From Eggerthia catenaformis OT 569 = DSM 20559 (lineage in GTDB: Bacteria > Bacillota_I > Bacilli_A > Erysipelotrichales > Coprobacillaceae): 64,000 nucleotides of DNA. The notes below the pieces were generated by a model. The model was not told where the DNA came from. It ran no database searches and worked only from the letters and a program-made list of their open reading frames with translations. The stretch covers positions 126,339-190,338 of the forward strand of contig NZ_KB446649.1 of the NCBI RefSeq assembly GCF_000340375.1, written 5' to 3'. The position numbers were made by a program, and so were the translations under genes. Below are positions 1-8,409 of this stretch, piece by piece (the stretch's first letter is position 1; each line of letters begins with the position of its first letter).

Positions 1-956
1 ATTTTTTCAACAACATTTTCTTTAACCATTGTATAGGTCAATTCCATTGCTGATAAAAAAGCAACAGCATCACTGCCTCCATGAGCCTTTACAATAGCTT
101 TATCAAATCCCATCATTAAAGCACCGCCAACAGATTTATAATCAAAACGGTCTTTAAGAGAGTACAAATTCTTTTTAGCAAGTAATGCTCCTATTTTCCC
201 TTTAAAATCAGACATTAAGCTTTCTTTCATTAATTTCATTAAAATAATAGCTGTTCCTTCCATAGATTTTAAAGCAATATTACCGCTAAATCCATCCGTC
301 ACAATAACATCAACTTCTCCCATCAAAAGATCTCTACCTTCAATATTCCCAATAAAATGAATATTCTTGTTGGCTGATAAAAGACGATAAGCTTCTGTAT
401 GTACTTCATCGCCTTTATGATCTTCTGTACCAATATTTAATAGAGCAACAGTAGGATGTTCTATATGATTAATAGCAGATGCATAAACTGATCCCATAAT
501 TGCAAAAGATTCTAGCTGTGATGCCGTATTAGAAGCATTGGCTCCGACATCTAAAAGACATGTTCCTTTTCCATTAACAGTAGGAAGCTGAGCCATTAAA
601 CATGATTTCTCTACATTTTCTAAACGATGTCCAAAAAGCATTGCAGCAGTATAATAAGCCCCTGTAGAGCCGCATGATACAACTCCATCCGCTCTGTTGT
701 CACTGGAAAGCATTAAAGCTTTTACTAATGAAGACTCTTTCTTTCTTCTAACTCCCAAAACACTATCAGTCATTGCAACAACATCTCTTGCATCTATTAT
801 TTCAACATTAGAATAATTGTTTAATAGTGTTAACTCCTCCTGTTTTCCAGTAACCAACAGCTTAACATTCGGATGCTTTTCAACAAATTTCAGACAAGCA
901 TCAACAACAATTCGACTTCCTAAATCGCCACTCATGGCATCAATTGCTAATTTCAT
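1..956 (-). CDS. plsX: Phosphate acyltransferase PlsX (3' end outside window)
   Basis: Makes acyl-phosphate from acyl-ACP for phosphatidic acid synthesis (PlsX/PlsY route). The reading frame starts at the ATG at 954-956 with the typical PlsX opening MKLAIDAMSGDLGS and stays open to the left edge, so about 318 residues are visible and the C-terminus is missing. It lies 31 bp downstream of recG on the same strand, as in the Bacillus recG-fapR-plsX order, but no fapR lies between them. Together with FakA at 11.8 kb it could share the acyl-phosphate pool. Identity rests on the N-terminal motif, size and synteny. Confidence 0.9.
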   Translation of the reverse strand, partial: MKLAIDAMSGDLGSRIVVDACLKFVEKHPNVKLLVTGKQEELTLLNNYSNVEIIDARDVVAMTDSVLGVRRKKESSLVKALMLSSDNRADGVVSCGSTGAYYTAAMLFGHRLENVEKSCLMAQLPTVNGKGTCLLDVGANASNTASQLESFAIMGSVYASAINHIEHPTVALLNIGTEDHKGDEVHTEAYRLLSANKNIHFIGNIEGRDLLMGEVDVIVTDGFSGNIALKSMEGTAIILMKLMKESLMSDFKGKIGALLAKKNLYSLKDRFDYKSVGGALMMGFDKAIVKAHGGSDAVAFLSAMELTYTMVKENVVEK

Positions 957-987
957 ATTCTCACCCCATTTGAGCATTATAGCATAG

Positions 988-2988
988 TTAATCTATATAT
1001 TCATTACCGCTTTTTATATTTTCAATAATTTTTTCAATATACTGTTTATATTCATCATATTTATAATAATCTTCAATAATCTTAATTGCATCATTTCTAG
1101 CAGTTTCCAGTATTTTATAATCTTTTACAAGGTCACCCAGTACAAAAGAAGGCATACCGCTTTGCTTATCACCTAAGACTTCTCCCGGACCTCTTAAAGA
1201 TAAATCATATTCTGATATTTCAAAACCATCACTATGTGATTCTAAAAATCTTAAGCGTTCAATTGTTTCTTCTTTCTTACTGGTACTTAAAAGAAAACAT
1301 CTTCCTTGAATGGCTCCTCTGCCAACACGACCTCTTAACTGATGAATCTGACTTAATCCGAATCTATCTGCGTCATAAATAATCATCATATTTGCATTTT
1401 TAACATCTATTCCCACTTCAATCACAGTCGTAGATACAAGTATCTGTATTCTATTAGAAGAAAAATCATCCATTACCTTATTCTTTTCTTCATCTTTTAA
1501 ATGACCATGAAGCAGTCCAATTTGATATTGTCCTTTAAAATATTTGCTCATTGCCTGATAAACCTGTTCTGCACTTTTTAAAGACTGATCTTCATTTTCT
1601 TCAATCATTGGACAAATCACATATACCTGTCCCAATGAAGCAAGATAATCCTTAAGTTCCTTTAAAAAAGGTTTAACCGATTTTCCAAAATAATAAACCG
1701 TCTTTGTTTCCAGTCTGCCTGTCGGCTTCGTTTTGATTGTAGAAACATCCATATCACCAAACAAAGTTAAAGCTAAAGTACGAGGAATAGGCGTAGCAGA
1801 CATAACCATAAAATCACTATTCTTTCCTTTATCCTTTAAAGCTTTTCGCTGCTCAACGCCAAAACGATGCTGCTCATCAGTAATAACTAAACCCAACTTA
1901 TGATAATTAACTTTCTCCTGAAACAAAGCATGAGTACCTATTATAACATCTACTTCATGATTTTCCAGACACTTATATATATTCTCCTTTTCCTTTAAAC
2001 TAAGAGTCCCTGTTAAAAGAGCTAATTTGATATCAGTATTTCTAAAATAATGACTAAGTGTCTTATAATGCTGTACTGCCAGTACTTCAGTTGGCGCCAT
2101 TAAGGCTCCCTGATACCCGGCTAAATAATTTGCATATAAAGCAATACTGCTAACAACTGTCTTACCGCTGCCAACATCACCTTGCAAAAAACGATACATA
2201 ATAATCGGCTTCGCAAGATCTTTTAAGATATCTTTAACAGCCTGCTGCTGATCATCAGTCAAATGAAAAGGCAGGGAAGATAAATAATCATTTATATCAT
2301 TTATAGAAAATCTTTTTGATAGACCTATTTCTTGTTCTCTTTGTATTTTTATATACTGCATTGTTAGCTGAAATTTAAGAAATTCTTCATATTTAAACAT
2401 TTTCATTGCTTTTACAAGAGACTCTTTTGATGAAGGAAAATGAATTTCTTTTAAAGCTTTTAATTTACTTTGAAAATGATATTTCTGTTTATAATCTTCC
2501 GGTATAAAATCATCTATTTCACTGATAAGATCAAATGCTTTTTTAACATAATTAGAAAATACTTTATTAGTTAATCCTTCTTTAAGTGAATAAACAGGAT
2601 GAAGACCTCTTTGCTGATCAAGAGTCTTTGTAACAATCTGACTAGCAGTAATTCTATTGCCTTCTTTTTTTCCTATAATTGTCACTCTTCTATCCATAAG
2701 AAGATACTGTATCAAAAAATGACGATTAAAAATAGTAACCTGATAAACTTTTCCTCTAATGCTTATCGGAACAATTAAGCGAGACATCCTGCCATAATAA
2801 GCATTCTTAGCAGAACCGCAGACTATTCCTTCTACACAAATAGGTCCATCACCTTCTATCCATTCTTCTTCTATTTCTTCATATCGATAGGGCAAATGTA
2901 AAATCAGATCAGTTAGCGTATGAATATGACTTTCATTAAGCAGTAATATTCTATTGTTTGAGCTGGTAATTTTCTTTAGTTCATTCAT
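988..2988 (-). CDS. recG: ATP-dependent DNA helicase RecG
   Basis: Branch-migration helicase that remodels stalled forks and Holliday junctions. The 666-residue protein has the usual RecG length. It shows an N-terminal wedge/OB region (about 1-170), Walker A GDVGSGKT near residue 270, the DEQH box in TDEQHRFGVEQR near 370, the SATPIPRTLAL motif, and helicase motif VI as QLRGRVGRG. It is transcribed toward plsX. The start chosen is the ATG at 2986-2988. In Bacillus recG follows sdaAA and fakA; here its upstream neighbour is the divergent desulfurase operon. Confidence 0.97.
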   Translation of the reverse strand: MNELKKITSSNNRILLLNESHIHTLTDLILHLPYRYEEIEEEWIEGDGPICVEGIVCGSAKNAYYGRMSRLIVPISIRGKVYQVTIFNRHFLIQYLLMDRRVTIIGKKEGNRITASQIVTKTLDQQRGLHPVYSLKEGLTNKVFSNYVKKAFDLISEIDDFIPEDYKQKYHFQSKLKALKEIHFPSSKESLVKAMKMFKYEEFLKFQLTMQYIKIQREQEIGLSKRFSINDINDYLSSLPFHLTDDQQQAVKDILKDLAKPIIMYRFLQGDVGSGKTVVSSIALYANYLAGYQGALMAPTEVLAVQHYKTLSHYFRNTDIKLALLTGTLSLKEKENIYKCLENHEVDVIIGTHALFQEKVNYHKLGLVITDEQHRFGVEQRKALKDKGKNSDFMVMSATPIPRTLALTLFGDMDVSTIKTKPTGRLETKTVYYFGKSVKPFLKELKDYLASLGQVYVICPMIEENEDQSLKSAEQVYQAMSKYFKGQYQIGLLHGHLKDEEKNKVMDDFSSNRIQILVSTTVIEVGIDVKNANMMIIYDADRFGLSQIHQLRGRVGRGAIQGRCFLLSTSKKEETIERLRFLESHSDGFEISEYDLSLRGPGEVLGDKQSGMPSFVLGDLVKDYKILETARNDAIKIIEDYYKYDEYKQYIEKIIENIKSGNEYID

Positions 2989-3033
2989 AATTGTATTTTA
3001 TCATATTTCTTAATCAATGAAAACACGGCTTCA

Positions 3034-3062
3034 TTGACATCAAGCTATTAAAATATTAAGAT
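3034..3062 (+). promoter_or_regulatory. Probable sigma-A promoter of desulfurase-ttcA operon
   Basis: TTGACA at 3034-3039, a 17-bp spacer and TAAGAT at 3057-3062, 27 bp before the ATG at 3090. A GAGAGGAAG ribosome-binding site follows. Called from consensus match only. Confidence 0.6.
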
Positions 3063-3089
3063 AATAAAGTTAAGAAAGAGAGGAAGATT

Positions 3090-4202
3090 ATGACTTATTT
3101 TGATTTTGCAGCTAATCCTCCTGTAAATCAGGATGTTCTAGATACTTTTTATCATATTACAAAAAAATATTATGCTAATCCTAATTCTTTTCATAAATTG
3201 GGAAGAGAAGTCAATCAGCTAATTGAACAATCAACAAATCATATTAAAGAGATTTTAAAAACTGATAAAGAAGTTATCTATACTTCCGGTGCAACTGAAG
3301 CGAATAATCTTGCTGTTAAGGGATTACTGGAAAGATACAGAAATAAAGGAAGACATGTTTTAATCAGTCCTTTTGAACATAATTCTATAACTGCTTCATT
3401 AACATCTATTAAAAATATAGAGATAGAAATTCTTCCACTTGATCATAATGGACAAATTGACTTAAATAGTCTTTCTTCAAAACTAAGAGAAGATACTATT
3501 CTTGTTAGTGTGACAACTGCTGATTCAGAATTAGCCATTCTTCAACCAATTAAGGAGATTGCTAAACTTTTAAAAAACACCAATACTTATTTTCATACAG
3601 ATGCTTCTCAATCTATTGGAAAAGTCTTTATTGATTATAGTGATACTGATTTGGTAACCTTAACTCCACATAAATTTTATGGAATGAATGGTACAGGTGC
3701 CCTGCTAAAAAAGAAAGACATCGGCTTACATTCATTAATTGATGGCGGACGTTCAACGACTATATTTAGAAGCGGCACACCGGTAGCAGCTAATATTATT
3801 GCTTTTGATAAGGCTTTGACCATTGCATTAGAAAAGCAAGAAGAAAGATACTATAAGGTATTAGCTTATCATGATGAATTGTATGATTTTCTTTCTCATT
3901 ATACTCATGTGCATATAAATTCAACAAAGACTTCCTTACCCCATATTATCAATTTTTCTTTACCTTCTATCAAAGCAGATATATTAGCTCAACTATTTGA
4001 AAGTAAAGATATCTATCTTTCAGCAAAAACATCCTGCTGCCCGGCTCATACACCAAGCAAGCCTGTTTATGCCTTAACTCATAACAGACAATATGCTTCC
4101 TCTTCTATTCGCTTAAGTATCTCGCATCTCAATACTAAAGAAGATATTGAAATTTTTAAAAATGCCTTTGATCAAATTTATAAGGAGAATTTTGATGATT
4201 AA
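3090..4202 (+). CDS. Cysteine desulfurase family protein (NifS-like, divergent)
   Basis: PLP-dependent enzyme expected to take sulfur from cysteine as a protein persulfide. The 370 residues match the class-V aminotransferase fold: His97 (PFEHNS), the PLP lysine in TPHKF at residue 195, and an active-site cysteine in the loop SAKTSCCPAH (Cys316/317). Unlike the second desulfurase in this window, the conserved NNEIG motif that touches PLP is replaced by DSELA near residues 145-149, so activity or specificity may differ. Its last 8 bp overlap the TtcA-like gene, which suggests translational coupling and sulfur supply to tRNA thiolation. Confidence 0.85.
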   Translation: MTYFDFAANPPVNQDVLDTFYHITKKYYANPNSFHKLGREVNQLIEQSTNHIKEILKTDKEVIYTSGATEANNLAVKGLLERYRNKGRHVLISPFEHNSITASLTSIKNIEIEILPLDHNGQIDLNSLSSKLREDTILVSVTTADSELAILQPIKEIAKLLKNTNTYFHTDASQSIGKVFIDYSDTDLVTLTPHKFYGMNGTGALLKKKDIGLHSLIDGGRSTTIFRSGTPVAANIIAFDKALTIALEKQEERYYKVLAYHDELYDFLSHYTHVHINSTKTSLPHIINFSLPSIKADILAQLFESKDIYLSAKTSCCPAHTPSKPVYALTHNRQYASSSIRLSISHLNTKEDIEIFKNAFDQIYKENFDD

Positions 4203-5040
4203 ACAAAAAGAAGTAGAAAGAAGTATTATTAAAACTTATCGTAAGGAAATATGGCATAATTTCATTAAATCTTTAAAAGATTATCAACTGATTAATGAAG
4301 GAGATCGTATTATGGTATGTATTAGCGGAGGAAAAGATTCTTTTCTATTGGCTAAATGTATTCAGGAGCTTCAAAGACATGGAAAGATTCATTTTGAAGC
4401 TCATTATGTTTGTATGGATCCGGGATATAATCAATATAATCGTGACTATATTGAAGATAATGCTGATGACTTAGGTATTCCTTTAGAAATTTTTGAAACA
4501 AATATATTTAATGCTGTCAGTTCCGGAGATTTTAAAAATCCCTGTTATTTCTGTGCCAGAATGCGCAGAGGATACTTATATAAACAGGCTCAAAGCTTAG
4601 CCTGTAATAAAATTGCTTTAGGTCATCATTTTGATGATGTCATTGAAACAACATTACTATCTATGTTCTACGGCAGTGAAATAAAAACTATGATGCCTAA
4701 GCTTCACAGTGAAAACTATAAAGGTATTGAATTAATTAGACCTCTCTATCAGGTAAAAGAAGAAGCTATTATCAGATGGCGAGATGCCAATAATCTGACA
4801 TTTATTAACTGTGCCTGTCGCTTTACAGAAGGATGTTCTTTAATTAATGATGGAACAAGTAAAAGAAAAGTTATCAAAGAATTCATTAAAACAATGCGTA
4901 AAGATAATCCTCATATTGATCATAATATATTTGTATCCATGCATAATGTCAATTTAGACTGTGTTATTAAATATAAACTACATAATAAAGAAATGAGTTT
5001 TTTAGACGATTACGAAAAAGATATGCCCCCTATCAAGTAG
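4195..5040 (+). CDS. TtcA-like tRNA thiolation enzyme (PP-loop, Fe-S type)
   Basis: Adenylates and thiolates a tRNA base; the family includes TtcA (2-thiocytidine-32). The start is the ATG at 4195, preceded by AAGGAG, inside the end of the desulfurase gene; an in-frame upstream ATG at 4147 lies deep in that gene and is unlikely. The 281-residue product has the PP-loop SGGKDS at 44-49, a CxxC pair at 117/120 (PCYFCARMRR) and further cysteines in NCACRF near 206-208, the pattern of Fe-S dependent TtcA proteins. Pairing with a desulfurase supports a thiolation role; the exact tRNA position is not shown. Confidence 0.85.
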   Translation: MIKQKEVERSIIKTYRKEIWHNFIKSLKDYQLINEGDRIMVCISGGKDSFLLAKCIQELQRHGKIHFEAHYVCMDPGYNQYNRDYIEDNADDLGIPLEIFETNIFNAVSSGDFKNPCYFCARMRRGYLYKQAQSLACNKIALGHHFDDVIETTLLSMFYGSEIKTMMPKLHSENYKGIELIRPLYQVKEEAIIRWRDANNLTFINCACRFTEGCSLINDGTSKRKVIKEFIKTMRKDNPHIDHNIFVSMHNVNLDCVIKYKLHNKEMSFLDDYEKDMPPIK

Positions 5041-5051
5041 ACAGGGAGCAT
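5023..5051 (+). terminator. Stem-loop at end of ttcA-like gene
   Basis: ATGCCCCCT (5023-5031) pairs with AGGGAGCAT (5043-5051) with one mismatch; the stop codon lies in the loop. No strong U-run follows, so termination is only a possibility. Confidence 0.35.
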
Positions 5052-5399
5052 ATTAAAAATAATCGTCTTTTCTTTGTTTTTAATATCTAATAAAATAAAG
5101 AAAAGGCTGTGCAAACATAGGAAGAATATTTTTAGCAGTTACTTGTTAAAAAGCCATACTAATACAGCTAAATCTTTTTACATTACTCAATTGAATTTAA
5201 GCTCATTGCTAATACTATTAGTCAGCTTTAAAAAGACTATCTTAAATTTAAGATTCATTAGGTTTTGGTCTTCTTGTTGATTCTAATGATTATTAAAATC
5301 TTAATACTGTTAATGCTACTATAATAGTAAAAAAACAGACAGTTATGTTTTTCTTATTCATATAACTAATAATTCTCGTTTTGTTTTAGAGAATTCTAT
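5052..5399. other. AT-rich gene-less stretch
   Basis: About 350 bp with no supported gene on either strand. A short open frame at 5074-5280 (+) has no ribosome-binding site and no recognisable protein pattern. It probably belongs to the same decaying region as the pseudogene immediately to its right. Confidence 0.5.
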
Positions 5400-5661
5400 C
5401 TAAAAAGAGAAGATGAAATAAATCTTGTCTTCACAAAATCTTCCAAAGTTCATTTCTTTTAATCCTTTCATTCTCTTATAAGAAAAATCAGTGATTAATT
5501 CTGATATGTCAGAATATCTTTCAGATGTTGAAATATAAATATAATCAAAATATTTTTTAACTTCTAATGCCTGTCTTATTCCTAAGGCATTAATGGAGTT
5601 GTACTCTTCTTAACTTATTAAAAAGTATTTCACCATGTCTGATCATATAAATAGTTTTTTT
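5400..5661 (-). pseudogene. Decayed histidine phosphatase / phosphoglycerate mutase family gene
   Basis: Reading the minus strand from 5661 gives KKTIYMIRHGEILFNK LRRVQ, the RHG catalytic signature of the histidine phosphatase family, followed by a stop at about 5590. In another frame the sequence resumes with GIRQALEVKKYFD, then YISTSERYSD, then YKRMKGLKEMNFGRF, which follow the family's order (xxSxxxRxxxT region, then GLxExxxG). The residues normally between the two parts are missing, the frame is shifted, the start codon is absent and the C-terminal half is gone (stop at 5400). Several independent lesions make this a relic rather than a sequencing slip. Confidence 0.8.
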
Positions 5662-5742
5662 ATAATCAATCTGATAGTCTACAAGTTATACTTTTCTTTC
5701 CACAAATAATTATATCACTTTCTAATAAATAATAAAAAGCCT

Positions 5743-6315
5743 TTAACTTAAATAAGAAATCAGATAATGCTGAATAACATTCATTAACCCTGCTAATATC
5801 ATAATCAGAATAGGATCAATTTCCATTTTAAGAAGCAGAAATACACATATACTAAAAATAATAACCATTTGGATTTTTAAATTACTTAATAAAACAATAC
5901 CTGATTCACCAAAAAAAGCTGTTATCAGAATAGAAACACCTGCCGTAGAAATAAGAGCAACAACAGCTGGCCTTAGCATTTTTAATACATTCTGAAGAAG
6001 ATCCATTTTACGATATTTAAGATACAAATAACTGATCATACTTACTATGATAATGGAAGGCAGAATACATCCCAAGGTGGCGACCAGTGCACCGGGAATG
6101 CCTGCGACTTTTATGCCTACAAATGTTGCTGAATTGATAGCAATTGGACCGGGAGTCATTTGTGAGATAGAAATCAGATCAGTAAATTCAGATAAGGACA
6201 GCCATCTATGATAATCGACAACCTGTGACTGAATAATGGGCATAGAGGCATAGCCTCCGCCAAAACTTAAAATACCTACCTGAAGAAAGCTTAAGAACAG
6301 TTTTACATAAATCAT
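5743..6315 (-). CDS. CHR-family (chromate-type) transporter subunit, short form
   Basis: Half-size member of the CHR superfamily, integral membrane proteins that move chromate and probably other oxyanions. The 190-residue product has the family opening FGGGYASMPI, the SQMTPGPIAIN motif and about five or six hydrophobic segments. The start at 6315 has an AAGGAG site and overlaps the upstream partner's stop as ATGA; a longer frame from 6366 would run back into that gene. Short CHR proteins act as pairs. Position at the end of the PTS-sulfatase operon makes an oxyanion such as sulfate a plausible substrate (inference). Confidence 0.88.
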   Translation of the reverse strand: MIYVKLFLSFLQVGILSFGGGYASMPIIQSQVVDYHRWLSLSEFTDLISISQMTPGPIAINSATFVGIKVAGIPGALVATLGCILPSIIIVSMISYLYLKYRKMDLLQNVLKMLRPAVVALISTAGVSILITAFFGESGIVLLSNLKIQMVIIFSICVFLLLKMEIDPILIMILAGLMNVIQHYLISYLS

Positions 6316-6866
6316 TTTTGCTCCTTTCTTTCCTTTAATGAATAAACTATCCCTATTAAAATACATGAAATAATAACAATCATCACATTAATCTTAAAAA
6401 AGTAACTAGCTATAAAGGATCCTATCATGACAACTATATAAATAGGTGATTTTTCTTTTAATATGCCGGACCCCAATTCAAAGCATACTGAAGCAATAAC
6501 TGCCCCTACTCCTGCCTGCATCCCTTCTAACATCAAAGATATAATAATATTGCTTTTTAATATCTGATAAACAAATGAAATAAGTGAAATGATAAGAAAA
6601 GGCGGTATGATTGTCCCTAAAGATGCAATAAAAACTCCAGGCAATCCGGCAATCTTATATCCTACAACTATTGCCCCATTAACAGCAATCGCTCCGGGAG
6701 CACTTTGAGCTATTGCCACTAAATCAAGCATTTCATCTTCTTCAATCCAGTGAAGCCCGCTGACAAACTTCTTTCTCATTAGTGTTACAATGACATATCC
6801 TCCGCCAAATGTAAAGGCACTTAAATAGAACGTGGATATAAACAATGTGATTAGCTTTTTCTTCAT
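6312..6866 (-). CDS. CHR-family (chromate-type) transporter subunit, short form
   Basis: Partner of the next gene; 184 residues with TFGGGYVIVTLM near residue 19, the IAQSAPGAIAVNG motif, and several membrane helices. The two halves probably make a heterodimer with inverted topologies, as known for paired short-chain CHR proteins. It begins 22 bp after the sulfatase stop on the same strand, so it is cotranscribed with the sulfatase and EIIC. Its ribosome-binding site is weak (GAAAGAAG), which suggests coupling to upstream translation. Confidence 0.88.
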   Translation of the reverse strand: MKKKLITLFISTFYLSAFTFGGGYVIVTLMRKKFVSGLHWIEEDEMLDLVAIAQSAPGAIAVNGAIVVGYKIAGLPGVFIASLGTIIPPFLIISLISFVYQILKSNIIISLMLEGMQAGVGAVIASVCFELGSGILKEKSPIYIVVMIGSFIASYFFKINVMIVIISCILIGIVYSLKERKEQK

Positions 6867-6888
6867 TTTATCGCTTCTTTCTTTAAAA

Positions 6889-8376
6889 TTATCTTATGTC
6901 TGTTCCCATTGGAACAAAGTCTCCTGTTTCCATATAATATTGTAACAATCTTTCTTTTAATTGAATAATTATTTCCTTATATTCAGGATTATTAATTTCA
7001 TTTTTAAGTTCTAGCGGATCTTTTTCTAAATCATATAGTTCATCTTGCTCATATAATCTCATAGTATACTTAATATTACCCATACGAATCATACATGCTT
7101 TTGTATGCTCCGGTCCTTCACTGGATTGTGTAGAAAGACGAGGCCAATAAACAGACTCCCTTCCATGACCGCCTTCCATAGCCTGAGTTTCTCCATGAAT
7201 TCTTCCACCTTCACAAAATACTGCATCACGGTGTTCATCATCACCTGCAACAACGTGCAACATTGATTGACCAAATTGTGTATATGACAATTTTATTCCA
7301 CACATATCAGCAATAGTAGCCGGAATATCCAGAAGCTGTCCCAGTGCTTTTGTTTTCCTTGGCTTACAAGGAATATTTTTGGCCGGCTTAATAAGCAATG
7401 GTACATTACTAACAGGATTTTCAAAACAGTTCTGAACTTTTTCTACAATATTATAATCCCCTGTATAATCACCATGATCAGACCATGCAATAATATTTGT
7501 GTCATCATAAAATCCTGTTTCTTTTAGTTTATTTACTACTATACCAAACTGATAATCTAAACGAGAAACCATAGCTAAATAAGTTGCCCTTAATTCTGTA
7601 AAGCGTTCATCACTCCAAGTTTGCAACTGCTGTTTAGACTCAATTCCATAAAGCATACTGGCACGATCTTTGAGTGTAGCAATATTAGGTCGTCTTTGAG
7701 TTATCTTACTTCTATCAATCATAGAATACCATGGCTCTTCACATCCATAAGGAGGATGCGGAAAAAGAAGTGTACAATAAATAAAGAAAGGTTTTCCTTG
7801 TGGTTCTTTACTTTTACGATCTAAATAATCTACAGTGCTTTGAATACAATTCCAATCGATCTCAGAAGATCCCTGATTAGGTATTTTCCCTAGATAAAAT
7901 GAATAATACGAATCATCTTTCATTTCTGCTTCAGTAACTTTCTTCTTATGAGAAGATGTATGCTTCATAAAAAAGGATTCTTTATCAGAAACTTTATTTT
8001 CCAATGAAAAGCCATCATAATACTCATCACAATAAGCCTCTTTAGATCTGTTTCCGGGAATAATATCATTTCTTCCAATCCATATGACTTCATATCCATT
8101 ATTTTTCATTTCTTTAAGAATATTTGGTTCTTCCTGATTTCTTTGTAAATAATGCATAGTACGATGACCTGTGGTATGTGGATAAAGTCCTGTTAAAAAA
8201 CTGCATCGTGATGGAACACATACAGGATTCTGACAATATGCATTTTCAAATGAAATACCATTATTTAGGATGTCATCAAGATTGGGTGTAAGAGAAGCTT
8301 CATTCCCCATATGATGCATAGAATCAGCTCGCATTTGATCTGCTACAAATAATAATATATTATTTTTTTTACTCAT
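6889..8376 (-). CDS. Cys-type sulfatase, cytosolic
   Basis: Hydrolyses a sulfate ester. The 495-residue protein starts with ILLFVADQMRADS (metal-binding Asp) and has the sulfatase signature CVPSR at residues 53-57, where the cysteine must be oxidised to formylglycine. A maturase gene lies nearby at 10647-11726. There is no signal peptide or membrane helix, so it works in the cytosol, unlike many gut-bacterial sulfatases. SD AGGAGG six bases before the ATG. It lies between the PTS EIIC and the CHR pair. The substrate is unknown; a sulfated mono- or disaccharide, possibly after PTS phosphorylation, fits the context. Confidence 0.92.
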   Translation of the reverse strand: MSKKNNILLFVADQMRADSMHHMGNEASLTPNLDDILNNGISFENAYCQNPVCVPSRCSFLTGLYPHTTGHRTMHYLQRNQEEPNILKEMKNNGYEVIWIGRNDIIPGNRSKEAYCDEYYDGFSLENKVSDKESFFMKHTSSHKKKVTEAEMKDDSYYSFYLGKIPNQGSSEIDWNCIQSTVDYLDRKSKEPQGKPFFIYCTLLFPHPPYGCEEPWYSMIDRSKITQRRPNIATLKDRASMLYGIESKQQLQTWSDERFTELRATYLAMVSRLDYQFGIVVNKLKETGFYDDTNIIAWSDHGDYTGDYNIVEKVQNCFENPVSNVPLLIKPAKNIPCKPRKTKALGQLLDIPATIADMCGIKLSYTQFGQSMLHVVAGDDEHRDAVFCEGGRIHGETQAMEGGHGRESVYWPRLSTQSSEGPEHTKACMIRMGNIKYTMRLYEQDELYDLEKDPLELKNEINNPEYKEIIIQLKERLLQYYMETGDFVPMGTDIR

Positions 8377-8409
8377 AGATACCTCCTCAAAACACGAGAA
8401 AAAGCATAA

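Noticed and set aside
5074-5280. Short plus-strand open frame of 68 codons
   Set aside because: No ribosome-binding site, no recognisable family, AT-rich low-complexity composition in a decaying region.
6312-6366. Longer start for the second CHR gene at 6366
   Set aside because: It would lie inside the upstream CHR gene; the AAGGAG-preceded ATG at 6315 gives the normal N-terminus.
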